From NCBI GenBank assembly GCA_034231615.1, contig CM067312.1:7996546-8060545 (forward strand): 64,000 nucleotides of DNA. The letters are read 5' to 3'. Below, one piece after another: positions 1 to 11,702 of this stretch. Source of the DNA: Meghimatium bilineatum (taxonomy: Eukaryota > Mollusca > Gastropoda > Stylommatophora > Philomycidae). The notes under the pieces were generated by a model. That model was given only the letters and a program-made list of their open reading frames with translations. It did no database searches and had not been told where the DNA came from. The position numbers and the translations under genes were made by a program. Every line of letters starts with the position of its first letter. Positions within the stretch are counted from its first letter, which is position 1.

Positions 1-577
1 AATTTTTGTCTTAAAGTGAATGATATATTTTGAGGGAAATCTAATTTGTTTCAATTTTTGTCTTAAAGTGAATGATATATTTTGGGGGAAATCTAATTTG
101 TTTCAATTTTTATCTTAAAGTGAATGATATATTTTGAGGGAAATCTAATTTGTTTCAATTTTTGTCTTAAAGTGAATGATATATTTTGAGGGAAATCTAA
201 GCTGTTTCAAATTTTGTCTTAAAGTGAATGATATATTTTGGGGGAAATCTAATTTGTTTCAATTTTTGTCTTAAAGTGAATGATATATTTTGGGGGAAAT
301 ATAATTTGTTTCAATTTTTGTCTTAAAGTGAATGATATATTTTGAGGGAAATCTAATTTGTTTCAATTTTTGTCTTAAAGTGAATGATATATTTTGAGGG
401 AAATCTAATTTGTTTCAATTTTTGTCTTAAAGTGAATGATATATTTTGAGGGAAATCTAATTTGTTTCAATTTTTGTCTTAAAGTGAATGATATATTTTG
501 AGGGAAATCTAATTTGTTTCAATTTTTGTCTTAAAGTGAATGATATATTTTGATGGAAATCTAAGTTGTTTCAAATT
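1..577. repeat. 52-bp tandem array, about 11 copies
   Basis: The unit begins aatttttgtcttaaagtg and ends near ctaatttgtttc; successive units start 52 bp apart. Copies differ mostly by a g/a change in the tttgagggaaat stretch (gaggg, ggggg or gatgg) and by one ctaagctg variant. The array runs off the left edge of the window, so its true length is unknown. The last copy decays at about 577 into ordinary AT-rich DNA. No coding potential. Confidence 0.95.
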
Positions 578-728
578 TTTTCATCAGGAAGATGATGGTG
601 TGAAGGTTTAATTTTTAAAGTTTTTCATCGCATGTTGATTTTCCTCTGGGGTCATCAATAAATTATATCAAACCAAAACATTTCCTATTTTACTTAATTA
701 TGTCAAAATTGTGTGGTGCAAGAACTAC

Positions 729-795
729 TACAGTGTGGGTGTTGTGTATGTGTGTGTGTGGGTGTGTGTGTGTGTTTCTGTGTGTGTGTGGTTCT
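729..795. repeat. (TG)n microsatellite, interrupted
   Basis: Alternating tg with a few interruptions. It explains the cysteine/valine-rich frames read through it. Confidence 0.9.
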
Positions 796-1542
796 AGAAC
801 TACGAATGCGTATCTTGTTTTATGTATGTGTGTTTGCCTTTCTTTATTCTTCCGGTTCCCTTGTCTGTCATACAGTCCCGTCGTTTAATATGTTTCATTC
901 TTCAGGGGTGATGCTATGGGACTTTTTGCGTGATTTGTATTGGCTGCCGATCCACAGTATACACAAAACGACCACTGAAAAGTACCATGAGTCATTTTAA
1001 AGGGCAGCTTTCCAACTAGAACATATCACAGATGGTCGAAACTCAAAGTCACCAATGAAAATCACGCACAAATTCAAATAGTTACTTCTGAAAGATGAAA
1101 TTATGAGTCTACATGACTATAGAATTTACAAGGTACTCAATTCAATACGTAACTGATCCTACACTGAAAATTCGTAACTTTGAACTTGGATTTCGAAGTT
1201 GTATTTTAATCTGAAGCTATACTCTTCAACCCAAGTAATATAAAATATACAAATATAAAAATTAAAAGTAATAGTCATAAGTGCTACTAATGTAAGTAAA
1301 TAAAACTATAAAATATAGAGTGGAGGAACGGATGAAATGTCATTTAAATATATGTTCTAATGTACTTAGCTGAGTATTATACTGAAGGATTGTCTTAATC
1401 TCATACCCTTTTCCTTGTCGTGCCTCTATCTACTTTTGCTTATTCCATTTTCTCCTCGCTTCTCTCCTTCTTTTCGTCCTCTCACCATTCTTTCCTACGT
1501 GTGTCTCTGCGTAAAACTTGTTGTCTGTCTTCGTTTCTTTGT

Positions 1543-1570
1543 CCTGATGAAGATGTGTTGTCGAAACGCC
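1543..1570 (+). other. cctgatga...gaaacg hairpin motif, copy 1
   Basis: cctgatgaagatg is followed by gtcgaaacgcc. The two half-motifs enclose a weak stem (gat/gtc). Related strings occur at 23021-23045, 44781-44808, 50942-50970 and, on the minus strand, at about 31668-31700 and 50761-50790. The arrangement CTGATGA-stem-GAAAC resembles the hammerhead ribozyme core found in Penelope-like element terminal repeats, but I cannot form a convincing stem I here. Confidence 0.35.
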
Positions 1571-2160
1571 GTATGTCGCTGTGTCTCATTGCTAGTTTGC
1601 TTTATGGACTTTTATTGATGAAACACACCTTTTTCTATTCATTTTTATATTTGCCATGTGTTACCTTTCTTTCCCCCTCCCCCACCCCCAACCACCATTT
1701 CCAGTGTCGGGTTGTTTCCCGACACTTGAGCTGTATCTCTTGTCAACATAAGTGAAGTTTTATTTGTCTCAAATTTATTTGTGAAGTTTCGTGTCCGTTT
1801 GGTTTGATTCAAACAGAGTGACTTCCATTTGAAAAGTGCTGCTTAATCAAAGATGTCCACTGCCAGAGTGTGGGCTGTCCGTTAGATAAATATACGGACG
1901 CTTAATCCCATTAGATGCCAAAGCTACAGCCACACCAGGTTACAAACAACATTAAGTGTTCAATTAGGCTAGTCAGTAAACATACTAATACTAGCAGAAG
2001 CGGTGAAACTCTACTGGTGGTCGAGCGGACACTGGCGAGTAGACGATTATTTGTAAATGTCAGCGGGAAATGGATTCCGATGATTCTTGCCTCATGTCAA
2101 TTTACTTGATTCCAGGCGCTTACAAATTACTCTATCGTTGCCAGTTTTTTTTAGGGAGAG

Positions 2161-2245
2161 TGGGGGGGGGGGGGTTGGGGGGGGGGAATGGGAACCTTCT
2201 ATCTCTCCTGTCTCTCTCTCCTCTCTCTCTTTCTCTCTCTCCTTC
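2161..2245. repeat. G-run followed by CT-rich microsatellite
   Basis: Two runs of G up to 10 bases are followed by a (TC)n-like tract. Low-complexity sequence; run lengths may be unreliable in an assembly. Confidence 0.85.
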
Positions 2246-2734
2246 GCGTTTGTAGAGATTTTTCTCAAACTCCCACTAGATGACTTCTGTTGAAAGGCTA
2301 CGGTCTTACTGAATTTCTTACATGGTACTCAAGTGCGCTCCATATAATACGTTAACAGGAAATACCGGGGGGGGGGGGGAGGGGAAGGATGTGACAAAAA
2401 TTAACTTAAAGAATAATTTGTGTTTATGCAGCAATTGAACTGTTTGAATGTGCAACTTATCGTATAAATATTTGACAAAAAGTATAAATTTTATAGTGCT
2501 CTTGTGCCCAACATTCCTCCTTGATATTGGGACGGGGCGGAGAAAGAGTTAAGTAAGTGGTCCATAAATTGTTGACAGGTGGTGCATCAGGCTGTCAAAT
2601 ATTGACAAACAATGACTAAAACCTAACAACCTCGTATTCTACGTAAATATATTATCGGTTTTAGTCTTACTGCAGTCTCACTACTTGATTGACATTATAT
2701 TGTGAATGGAATGTAATTCATAGAACTGAAATAT

Positions 2735-2795
2735 GTCGTGTCGCCGTTCTATTTGCGCAAATAGCCCGACACATCCGATGTCGGCTGTATATTTT
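2735..2795 (-). mobile_element. fragment of (GAA)-tailed short element
   Basis: gtgtcgccgttctatttgcgc and the following cgacacatccg match the core of the copy at 37433-37602. Only about 60 bp remain, without the tail. Confidence 0.5.
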
Positions 2796-3216
2796 CCATT
2801 GACTAACATTCATAAGAATATATCAACATGAAGATATTGACATGACATACGTCTGACCGTAAATCCATCGCAATATCCTACCACAGTGATATCAGCTAAG
2901 TAAAGTGTACACAAGTTGTCGTTCCATGGGATATCTGTCCATTGTTTTCTTCCTTTATTAATACGTTCTTTCTCTACTGTTAATTCTCATGTTGAATTTT
3001 TTTCCCACTCGTAAACTAATCAGTAGATTCCCCTTCTAAAACTTGGTCATATTCAAAGTTCTTTGTAAGATTGTAGGCACATTACATTATGTCTTATGCG
3101 TATGTAGGTACATACAAGTGTCTTGTGAGATTGTATGCACATTAAAATATGTCTTGTGAGATTGTAGGCAAGTTATAATTTTTCAACCAATTCTTGTGAT
3201 ATTTCTCTTTCATCAG

Positions 3217-3452
3217 AGAGTTACCATTGCTCTCACATCTATGAGTTGCCATTGCTCTTACATCAGAGAGTTACCATTGCATTTACCTCTGCGAGTTGCT
3301 GTTGCACTTACATCTGAGAGCAACCATTGCTCTCACATATGCCTGCGTTTTGCCATTGCTCTTACATCTGTCAGTTATCAGAGCTCTCACATACGCGTTG
3401 CAATTGCTCTTAAATCTCCGAGTTGCCATTGCTCTCACTTCTGAGAGTTATC
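3217..3452. repeat. degenerate 25-bp tandem repeat, about 9 copies
   Basis: Units combine ccattgctctcacat with ctgagagtta and similar. Copies have diverged by several substitutions and small indels, so this is an old array. Confidence 0.8.
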
Positions 3453-3710
3453 TTATTCTATTCTTCTCTAGAGGACACGTGAATCTTGGAATGGCACAAT
3501 GTCTAGTCACGCATCGACAGAAGTTCTTTTCGTTTATGAGAGGAACTCAATTCGCTACATCGTCCACCAAAATCGGATATTTCGGGCAATTATCGCGCTT
3601 TAACCTGCGACACAACACATTTCCATTTTCTGGACAACATTCTCCTGTACCTGTGCCCTGCTAGAAGACAGATGATCCGTCGGGATGATCAGAACGAATG
3701 GTTAATAACA

Positions 3711-3862
3711 CGTTGTACGTCTCTGATATTTCTCTTCTCTACACTTCATCTTCTATCGTATAACATGTTGTACTTCTCTGATATTTCTCTTCTCTACACT
3801 TCATCTTCTATCGTATAACACGTTGTACTTCTCTGATATATCTCTTCTCTACACTTCATCTT
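3711..3862. repeat. 55-bp tandem repeat, 2.8 copies
   Basis: The block containing ctctgatatttctcttctc and ctatcgtataaca repeats at 3711, 3766 and 3821. The third copy breaks down after acttcatc. Confidence 0.85.
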
Positions 3863-4129
3863 TCTTCTCAATTTCTATTACAACATATAGAGCGTTCTTG
3901 ACTATTCTCTCTATCCATCCATACTCTTGCTCAGTCTAACCTCCCATGACATTCATTCCATTCTCCCCATATTATCCTCTCTCACCAGAAACATATGGAT
4001 AGATATTTCTACATATGTTCTCTTCAGTTACAAATGTCAAAAGTGATTCTTGTAAGAGCAAAAAGTCAAGTGTTTTCCGCGTGCGTTTCTTCATTGTACC
4101 CCATTATTTGGAGTTGAGGTAAAGTTACA

Positions 4130-7030
4130 CACTTGATGTCTGTCAGTTACATCATTGATGTCTGTCAGTTACATCATCGATGTCTGTCAGTTACATCATC
4201 GATGTCTGTCAGTTACATCATCGATGTCTGTCAGTTACATCATCGATGTCTGTCAGTTACATCATCGATGTCTGTCAGTTACATCATCGATGTCTGTCAG
4301 TTACATCATCGATGTCTGTCAGTTACATCATCGATGTCTGTCAGTTACATCATCGATGTCTGTCAGTTACATCATCGATGTCTGTCAGTTACATCATCGG
4401 TGTCTGTCAGTTACATCATCGATGTCTGTCAGTTACATCATCGATGTCTGTCAGTTACATCATCGATGTCTGTCAGTTACATCATCGATGTCTGTCAGTT
4501 ACATCATCGATGTCTGTCAGTTACATCATCGATGTCTGTCAGTTACATCATTGATGTCTGTCAGTTACATCATCGATGTCTGTCAGTTACATCATCGATG
4601 TCTGTCAGTTACATCATTGATGTCTGTCAGTTACATCATCGATGTCTGTCAGTTACATCATCGGTGTCTGTCAGTTACATCATCGATGTCTGTCAGTTAC
4701 ACCTTAGATATCTGTCAGTTACATCATCGATGTCTGTCAGTTACACTTTAGATATCTGTCAGTTACATCATCGAAATCTGTCAGTTACACCTCAGATATC
4801 TGTCAGTTACATCATCGATGTCTGTCAGTTACACCTTAGATATCTGTCAGTTACATCATCGATGTCTGTTAGTTACACCTTAGATATCTGTCAGTTACAT
4901 CATCGATGTCTGTCAGTTACATCATCGATGTCTGTCAGTTACATCATTGATGTCTGTCAGTTACATCATCGATGTCTGTCAGTTACATCATTGATGTCTG
5001 TCAGTTACATCATCGATGTCTGTCAGTTACATCATCGATGTCTATCAGTTACATCATCGATGTCTGTCAGTTACATCATCGATGTCTGTCAGTTACACCT
5101 TAGATATCTGTCAGTTACATCATCGATGTCTGTCAGTTACACCTTAGATATCTGTCAGTTACATCATCGATGTCTGTCAGTTACACCTTAGATATCTGTC
5201 AGTTACATCATTGATGTCTGTCAGTTACACCTTAGATATCTGTCAGTTACATCATCGATGTCTGTCAGTTACACCTTAGATATCTGTCAGTTACATCATC
5301 GATGTCTGTCAGTTACATCATCGATGTCTGTCAGTTACATCATCGATGTCTATCAGTTACATCATCGATGTCTGTCAGTTACATCATCGATGTCTGTCAG
5401 TTACATCATCGATGTATGTCAGTTACACCTTAGATATCTGTCAGTTACACCTTAGATATCTGTCAGTTACATCATCGATGTCTGTCAGTTACACCTTAGA
5501 TATCTGTCAGTTACATCATCGATGTCTGTCAGTTACATCATCGATGTCTGTCAGTTACATCATCGATGTCTGTCAGTTACATCATCGATGTCTGTCAGTT
5601 ACATCATCGATGTCTGTCAGTTACATCATCGATGTCTGTCAGTTACATCATCGATGTCTGTCAGTTACATCATCGATGTCTGTCAGTTACATCATCGATG
5701 TCTGTCAGTTACATCATCGATGTCTGTCAGTTACATCATCGATGTCTGTCAGTTACATCATCGATGTCTGTCAGTTACATCATCGATGTCTGTCAGTTAC
5801 ATCATCGATGTCTGTCAGTTACATCATCGATGTCTGTCAGTTACATCATCGGTGTCTGTCAGTTACATCATCGATGTCTGTCAGTTACATCATCGGTGTC
5901 TGTCAGTTACATCATCGATGTCTGTCAGTTACATCATCGATGTCTGTCAGTTACATCATCGATGTCTGTCAGTTACATCATCGATGTCTGTCAGTTACAT
6001 CATCGATGTCTGTCAGTTACATCATCGATGTCTGTCAGTTACATCATCGATGTCTGTCAGTTACATCATCGATGTCTGTCAGTTACATCATCGATGTCTG
6101 TCAGTTACATCATCGATGTCTGTCAGTTACATCATCGATGTCTGTCAGTTACATCATCGATGTCTGTCAGTTACATCATCGATGTCTGTCAGTTACATCA
6201 TCGATGTCTGTCAGTTACACCTTAGATATCTGTCAGTTACATCATCGATGTCTGTCAGTTACACCTTAGATATCTGTCAGTTACATCATCGATGTCTGTC
6301 AGTTACATCATCGATGTCTGTCAGTTACTTCATCGATGTCTATCAGTTACACCTTAGATATCTGTCAGTTACATCATCGATGTCTGTCAGTTACATCATC
6401 GATGTCTGTCAGTTACACCTTAGATATCTGTCAGTTACATCATCGATGTATGTCAGTTACACCTTAGATATCTGTCAGTTACACCTTAGATATCTGTCAG
6501 TTACATCATCGATGTCTGTCAGTTACATCATCGATGTCTGTCAGTTACATCATCGATGTCTGTCAGTTACATCATCGATGTCTGTCAGTTACATCATCGA
6601 TGTCTGTCAGTTACATCATCGATGTCTGTCAGTTACATCATCGATGTCTGTCAGTTACATCATCGATGTCTGTCAGTTACATCATCGATGTCTGTCGGTT
6701 ACATCATCGATGTCTGTCAATTACATCATCGATGTCTGTCAGTTACATCATCGATGTCTGTCAGTTACATCATCGATGTCTGTCAGTTACATCATCGATG
6801 TCTGTCAGTTACATCATCGATGTCTGTCAGTTACATCATCGATGTTGTCAGTTACATCATCGATGTTTGTCAGTTACATCATCGATGTCTGTCAGTTACA
6901 CCTTAGATATCTGTCAGTTACATCATCGATGTTTGTCAGTTACATCATCGATGTCTGTTAGTTACACCTTAGATATCTGTCAGTTACATCATCCATGTTT
7001 GTCAGTTACACCTTAGATATCTGTCAGGTG
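4130..7030. repeat. 22-bp satellite-like array, about 130 copies
   Basis: The main unit contains gatgtctgtcagttac followed by atcatc. A second variant has gatatctgtcagttac followed by acctta, and the two are interspersed in irregular blocks. Single-base variants (cggtg, ttgatg, tatcag) recur in neighbouring copies, as expected of unequal exchange. Because 22 is not a multiple of three, every forward frame cycles through the same 22-codon peptide (around SVSYIIDVCQLHHRC) and stays open for up to 479 codons. That openness is a by-product of the unit lacking stops. Most units carry the palindrome catcgatg. Confidence 0.97.
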
Positions 7031-7235
7031 CATAGTCGATGTCTGTTAGTTTTACACCATCGATGTCTGGCAGTTGAAACCTCAATGTCTGCAAGTTACA
7101 TCCTCAGTTCGTGCCAGTTACATAGTTCATTGTCTGAACTACATCCTGCTGATTTGCTGGAGTTTTCAGAATGAACGTAGAAGACATGAAGAGTGTTATT
7201 TGCTCAGCTTTCTAGGTCGACAACTCACACGAATT

Positions 7236-7705
7236 ACATCGCCGATTTCTTCCAGTTACACCCTCGATTTCTTCCAGTTACACCCTCGATATCTGCCAGT
7301 TACACCCTCGATATCTTCCAGTTACACCCTCGATATCTGCCAGTTACACCCTAAATATCTGCCAGTTACATCCTCGATATCTGCCAGTTACACCCTCGAT
7401 ATCTGCCAGTTACACCCTCGATATCTGCCAGTTACACCCTCGATATCTGCCAGTTACACCCTCGATATCTGCCAGTTACACCCTCGATATCTGCCAGTTA
7501 CACCCTCGATATCTGCCAGTTACACCCTCGATATCTGCCAGTTACACCCTCGATATCTGCCAGTTACACCCTCGATATCTGCCGATTACACCCTCGATAT
7601 CTGCCAGTTACACCCTCGATGTCTTCAAGTTACACTTTCGATGTCTGCCAATTTCATCGCAGATGTCTACTAGTCTACTAGATGCCAGTTACACCCTCGG
7701 TATCT
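7236..7705. repeat. related 22-bp array, about 20 copies
   Basis: The unit contains gatatctgccagttac plus accctc. It shares tctg.cagttaca with the 4130-7030 array, so both derive from one ancestral unit; they are separated by about 200 bp of degenerate sequence in which decayed units (7030-7130) can still be seen. The frame open through 7074-7673 is a by-product. Confidence 0.93.
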
Positions 7706-8813
7706 GCCAGTTACACCATCGGTAATAGGAGAATAATAATCTAGACTAGATGCATAGACTAGTGCTTGGTGTTTAGTTATTTTTTTTTTAACCGACAGTG
7801 TTGCGCTCCAGGCATCCACAAGAGTCAAGTCTCTTTGAGTATGTCCATAAATTACGTCAACATTAAGAGGTGGCGGTCTATAAGTATTTAGACAGTTGTT
7901 GACAAGGTGGAAGATGGGGGGTGGTGACAAAAGCTACGTAACGCACAGTTTTCCTGTAAGTGCTTAGCTGTATAGGCAGTGGTTAACCAGGAAAAGTCTG
8001 ACAAGCGACCTACAATACCTGCTCTGTAGCCATAGCGTCATCCCTCGACCATCCCATAGCATGAGCTCTGGTATATACTTCGTAGCTGATTAAACCACGA
8101 ACGTAATTTTTTATTTCCAACCACGAATAACGAATGAATTGGGGTACAAATGGTTCTTCATTGCCCTTCTGTTTATACAGGGTTAGCAGATAACCATGAT
8201 GCTAAAAGTATCTGTTCGTGGTGCAACAGCTCGAGGGGAACACATTTAGGGATTGTGCATAAGATGTGGAGGATGACGATGTAATAAGAATTGACTGCAG
8301 AAACACAAGAATCTCTGCATCAACACGTACAGCTCAACTGTCGACATAGTGACGCAAGGCATTTCGGCTCGGTCAGACGAGGGTCACTGGAGAGACGATT
8401 TATCTATATGGGTAGATGTCGTCACGAACACACAGAATCGTCAGTAAGTCTCTGGATTCGTAAGGCTAATGAGAAGAATGGAAGGACAGCAACATCGTTA
8501 GCGTAGTGCGCAAATAGAATTGAGAAAATGCTATATGGAATATCGTAACAAGAGTATTCTTCAGCTGGAGAGCTCTCTTCAATATACCTCTAAAAAAGAA
8601 TGTCTTGTGAAAAAGAAGCAGCAATACCCCCCTTCCGTGTTACTAGATATGTGCAGAGGCTCAGTCATGGACGAGGTTTTCACGTCTGAAAATGATACAT
8701 CAGCTAAGAGGGCGAACGAACCAGAGCCTAACTATACTGTAGTTCATAGACACCCCGTGCGAGATAGACGAAGTTGACCCAAGCCTAAATCCCTGATACA
8801 AAATTCCTAAATA
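7706..8813. other. unassigned spacer
   Basis: No recognisable gene or repeat. Frames of 60-86 codons occur on both strands but show no domain, signal peptide or consistent composition. Confidence 0.5.
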
Positions 8814-8920
8814 CAAGACAACAGACTTGCTGCAAGACAACAGACTTGGTGCAAAATAACAGACTTGGTGCAAAACAACAGACTTGGTGCAAAACAAAAG
8901 ACTTGGTCCAAGACAACAGG
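8814..8920. repeat. 19-bp tandem repeat, about 5.5 copies
   Basis: The unit is close to aagacaacagacttggtgc, with aaaataac and aaaacaaa variants. Purine-rich on the plus strand. Confidence 0.85.
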
Positions 8921-9329
8921 TAATACATTCCATTCTGTAAATAATCATCATTGCAACGTAATCACTAGCAGGAATATTCCCCTACCAAAACGTAGACATT
9001 CAATCAACTGTGTCTGGTTGCTTGTATCTGTTGGTAACAATCAGAAGAAACACAGATTTATAGAATCAAACAAAGCAACAGTCAATATGAGATGAAGATA
9101 AGATAGAAGTGTCAGAGATACTTTGAGAACACCAATAGAAAAGGACATGGAAACATAACTGGATAGAGAGTTGGCATGATAACACGATGGAATAAAAGAT
9201 TAGGTAGAATATCATTTTTTGAACAGCGAAGGGGGAAAAAGGCAGATAACTATCAGAACAGGAGAGGAATAACAGGAGAAGAATAAACACTAAATCAAGT
9301 AGTCTATCTCAGGCTATATCAAAAGGATC
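8921..9329. other. unassigned A-rich spacer
   Basis: I see only short, compositionally biased frames and no element ends. Confidence 0.5.
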
Positions 9330-9458
9330 AACTTTGATTCACTTGTACGATCAGCCATCACAATAAATACATCATAATAAACGATTCTCCTTCCCAATAA
9401 ACATCCTAATAAATCCATTACAATAAACGATTCTCCATCTCAATAAACATTACTTCTT
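9330..9458. repeat. left part of the 20-bp caataaac array
   Basis: Degenerate units such as caataaacgattctcc and ctcaataaacattacttc. The same unit continues at 10415-10990, so this looks like one array split by the LINE-containing block at 9459-10414. Confidence 0.7.
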
Positions 9459-10125
9459 CAGTGTAGTATATAATTGGTGCGTACGTATGTACAATGGCTA
9501 GATCAAACGGTTTTGCTTTGATCTTTAGCATCATCATTCTGTCGTTATATGTCCAGTACCCGCTTATGTATTTTTCTATTTCTTTCTTGATCAGTATCCC
9601 ACCCCCCCCCCGGGTTCATAGTAATCTGTTCCTGAATGTATATAACTAAAATTTTATTTTCTTATGTGTCCAGCATCTTTCCATCTTGTCACTGCTATTC
9701 CTAGAATATCTACATCTAATGCTTCTGCCTCCAATATTAAATGTTTCTAGCTTCCCTGACTGGTATATTGTTCTTCTTCTTCTGCGCTTGTTCTTAACTT
9801 CTTCTGCGCTCGTTCTTAAACTTCTGCAGATTAGCAGGATGTAGTCCTGAAAACGGAATGCGTTGTGTCGTGGTTTACAGCATTGCTACGATATCTGCGC
9901 GTTTTGGCCTGACACATCCGACTTCAGCATGGCTGTGGGTCACTGACCCTATATGGGATGGGACAGCCAACTCCATCCCATAACCTCCTTAGTCGCCTTT
10001 TACGACATTATTGGAAGGTAAATAGTGTTGCTATTCTTTGCTCCCCTTTCGGCCCCATCAACACACGGGCGGTGTATTGTTCTAATATTCCACGTTCATA
10101 TTCTAATATGTTACTTCCTAATCGT
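9459..10125 (-). mobile_element. LINE endonuclease-domain fragment, interrupted
   Basis: Read on the minus strand it begins near TWNIRT (about 10100), is broken by a (GAA)-tailed insertion, and continues through NDRMMMLKIKAKPFDLAIV (about 9545-9487) to HTYAP. These match the apurinic-endonuclease-like domain of RTE-type non-LTR retrotransposons, which nicks target DNA before reverse transcription. A C-run at 9601-9612 sits where the family has a glycine-rich GGVG and breaks the frame, and there are further stops. The reverse transcriptase is absent; the fragment ends at the 20-bp array. Dead copy. Clade by motif style only. Confidence 0.75.
9774..10070 (-). mobile_element. (GAA)-tailed short element, copy A, 297 bp
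   Basis: The element reads on the minus strand and ends in (GAA)n, seen as ttcttcttctgcg at its left end. It is flanked by ggtatattgttc (9762-9773) and ggtgtattgttc (10071-10082), an almost perfect 12-bp target-site duplication, and it splits the endonuclease frame of the surrounding LINE. Its length and ends agree with copy E at 50445-50731. No open frame and no clear RNA polymerase III box, so it is either a SINE of unusual head or a non-autonomous LINE derivative. Confidence 0.8.
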
Positions 10126-10414
10126 CAGATGTTGATGGACCGTTGCTTGACTTTGGAGTGTATGTGGTAAGGTCCCAGCCTTTTCCATGGTGGTCAGCCA
10201 ATATTCATTATTATGCCCTGAACATGCCTCATGTGAGCCACACACTTTGCTGTTTCACCGTTGATACAATTGGGTACCTCCCCTTTTTACGCTGTCCCAG
10301 ACTTCTTGTCTAGGAATGGACATTCCCTGCTGTTGGCTTGTGCATGTCTCTTTGCGATGACATTCTACGATGTGAAATTAACCGTTAGATGAAGTGGTCG
10401 AGACGTCATTTTCA
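10126..10414. other. unassigned block between LINE fragment and array
   Basis: Possibly further LINE 5' sequence on the minus strand, but I could not recognise a frame with confidence. Confidence 0.4.
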
Positions 10415-10990
10415 TTAAACGTTACTTCATCTCAATAAACATTACTCCATCTCAATAAACGTTACTTCATCTCAATAAACATTACTTCATCTCAATGTAC
10501 GTTATTTCATCTCAATAACTATTATTTCATTACATAAAATATTACATCTCAATAAACATTACTTCATTTCAATAAACATTACTTCATTTCAATAAACATT
10601 ACTTCATTTCAATAAACATTACTTCATTTCAATAAACATTACTTCATTTCAATAAACATTACTTCATTTCAATAAACATCATTCCATAAACATAGAATAT
10701 TACTCCATCTCAATAAACATTACTTCATTTCAATAAACATTACTTCATTTCAATAAACATTACTTCATTTCAATAAACATTACTTCATTTCAATAAACAT
10801 TACTTCATTTCAATAAACATCATTCCATAAACATAGAATATTACTCCATCTCAATAAACATTACTCCATCTACATAAACATTACTTCATCTCAATAAACA
10901 TTATTCCATCAAATAAAATATTACTCTATCTCAATAAGCGTATAAACGCTATTCCCTCTCAATAAACGCTATTCCCTCTCAATAAACGCT
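10415..10990. repeat. 20-bp tandem array, about 28 copies
   Basis: The unit is close to acttcatttcaataaacatt. A longer sub-block with cattccataaacatagaata appears twice (about 10678 and 10825), showing a duplicated segment of roughly 147 bp. On the minus strand the unit resembles the LINE text gaagtaatgtttattga found at the 3' break of the fragment at 9459. Confidence 0.9.
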
Positions 10991-11558
10991 ATTACCGACG
11001 CTTGCAAGCCTCAAATTTATTTACACAGATTCCAACCAAACCAGAATCTCCTCAATTGCTTAAATTCCCTCATCACTATCACGTGGCTTTATTCTACAAT
11101 CGAACTGGATCTACTAGCGATCCTATCTACATTGCATTTCCTTAAGCTAAATATTATAGTCATACAGTTAATATAGTCCGTGCAGTATTTATGTAATCTA
11201 TTCTGGTTTGAACCTCTCATGTATTGAATTATCCCTGGGAAATGTCAGGTATAGATTTCGACAAGGTAAGTCAAATTTTATTTAGTTAACTTTTTGCTGT
11301 TTGTTTTCTCGAGCATTCACCTGGTCTATGTTTGTGTGTCAAACTTGTGGTATATTTTGACTGTCGTGATATGGCGGATTTTTAGCGCATATTTGCACTT
11401 CTTTAATTTCCTTCAAACTGAATCCCCTTTTTTCTAACATCTGTTTCTAAGACAATGTGTCGCTTTGTCATTTTTCTCTCTATTTATTTATACTATGGCT
11501 ATCTCTCCTACTCTTGACTGGGAGGCATCGCTGTTTATATAGTTAGCGTTGCTGCATA
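10991..11558. other. unassigned spacer
   Basis: No gene or element recognised; AT-rich with mixed composition. Confidence 0.5.
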
Positions 11559-11559
11559 G

Positions 11560-11700
11560 AAGCCTCCTGTGTCTGAAAGGGGAGTACACCATAGCACCAT
11601 TGTCTACCTTCCACACATGTCATAAGAAGCGACTAAGGTTAGGGTTGACTGTTCCATCCCATATAGTGCCGAAATGGATGCTGAAGAAGAAGAAAGCCGC
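11560..11700 (+). mobile_element. (GAA)-tailed short element, internally deleted copy F
   Basis: Contains gaaaggggagtac, gaccaaggtta-like text near 11630, then atcccatatagtgcc and gctgaagaagaagaaag at its right end. Compared with copy E it lacks the central and distal body between the catcccatatag segment and the GAA tail. Orientation is plus, opposite to copy A. Confidence 0.65.
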
Positions 11701-11702
11701 AG

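Larger units (their letters stand above)
578..3216. other. AT-rich spacer with simple repeats
   Basis: No gene, RNA gene or clear large element is visible. It contains a (TG)n tract (about 729-795), G-runs (2161-2187 and 2369-2378), a CT-rich tract (2200-2245), a hairpin motif (1543-1570) and a fragment of the (GAA)-tailed repeat (about 2735-2795). The open frames here are short and low in complexity. Confidence 0.6.

Noticed and set aside
1543..1570. Calling an active hammerhead ribozyme
   Set aside because: I could not pair stem I and there is an extra base before stem II; kept only as a motif finding.
4133..6961. Open frames of 352, 307 and 479 codons as genes
   Set aside because: They lie wholly in the 22-bp array, exist in all three plus frames with the same peptide, and have no non-repeat domain.
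4130..7030. CRISPR array
   Set aside because: Units are contiguous, with no unique spacers and no cas genes; the context is eukaryotic.
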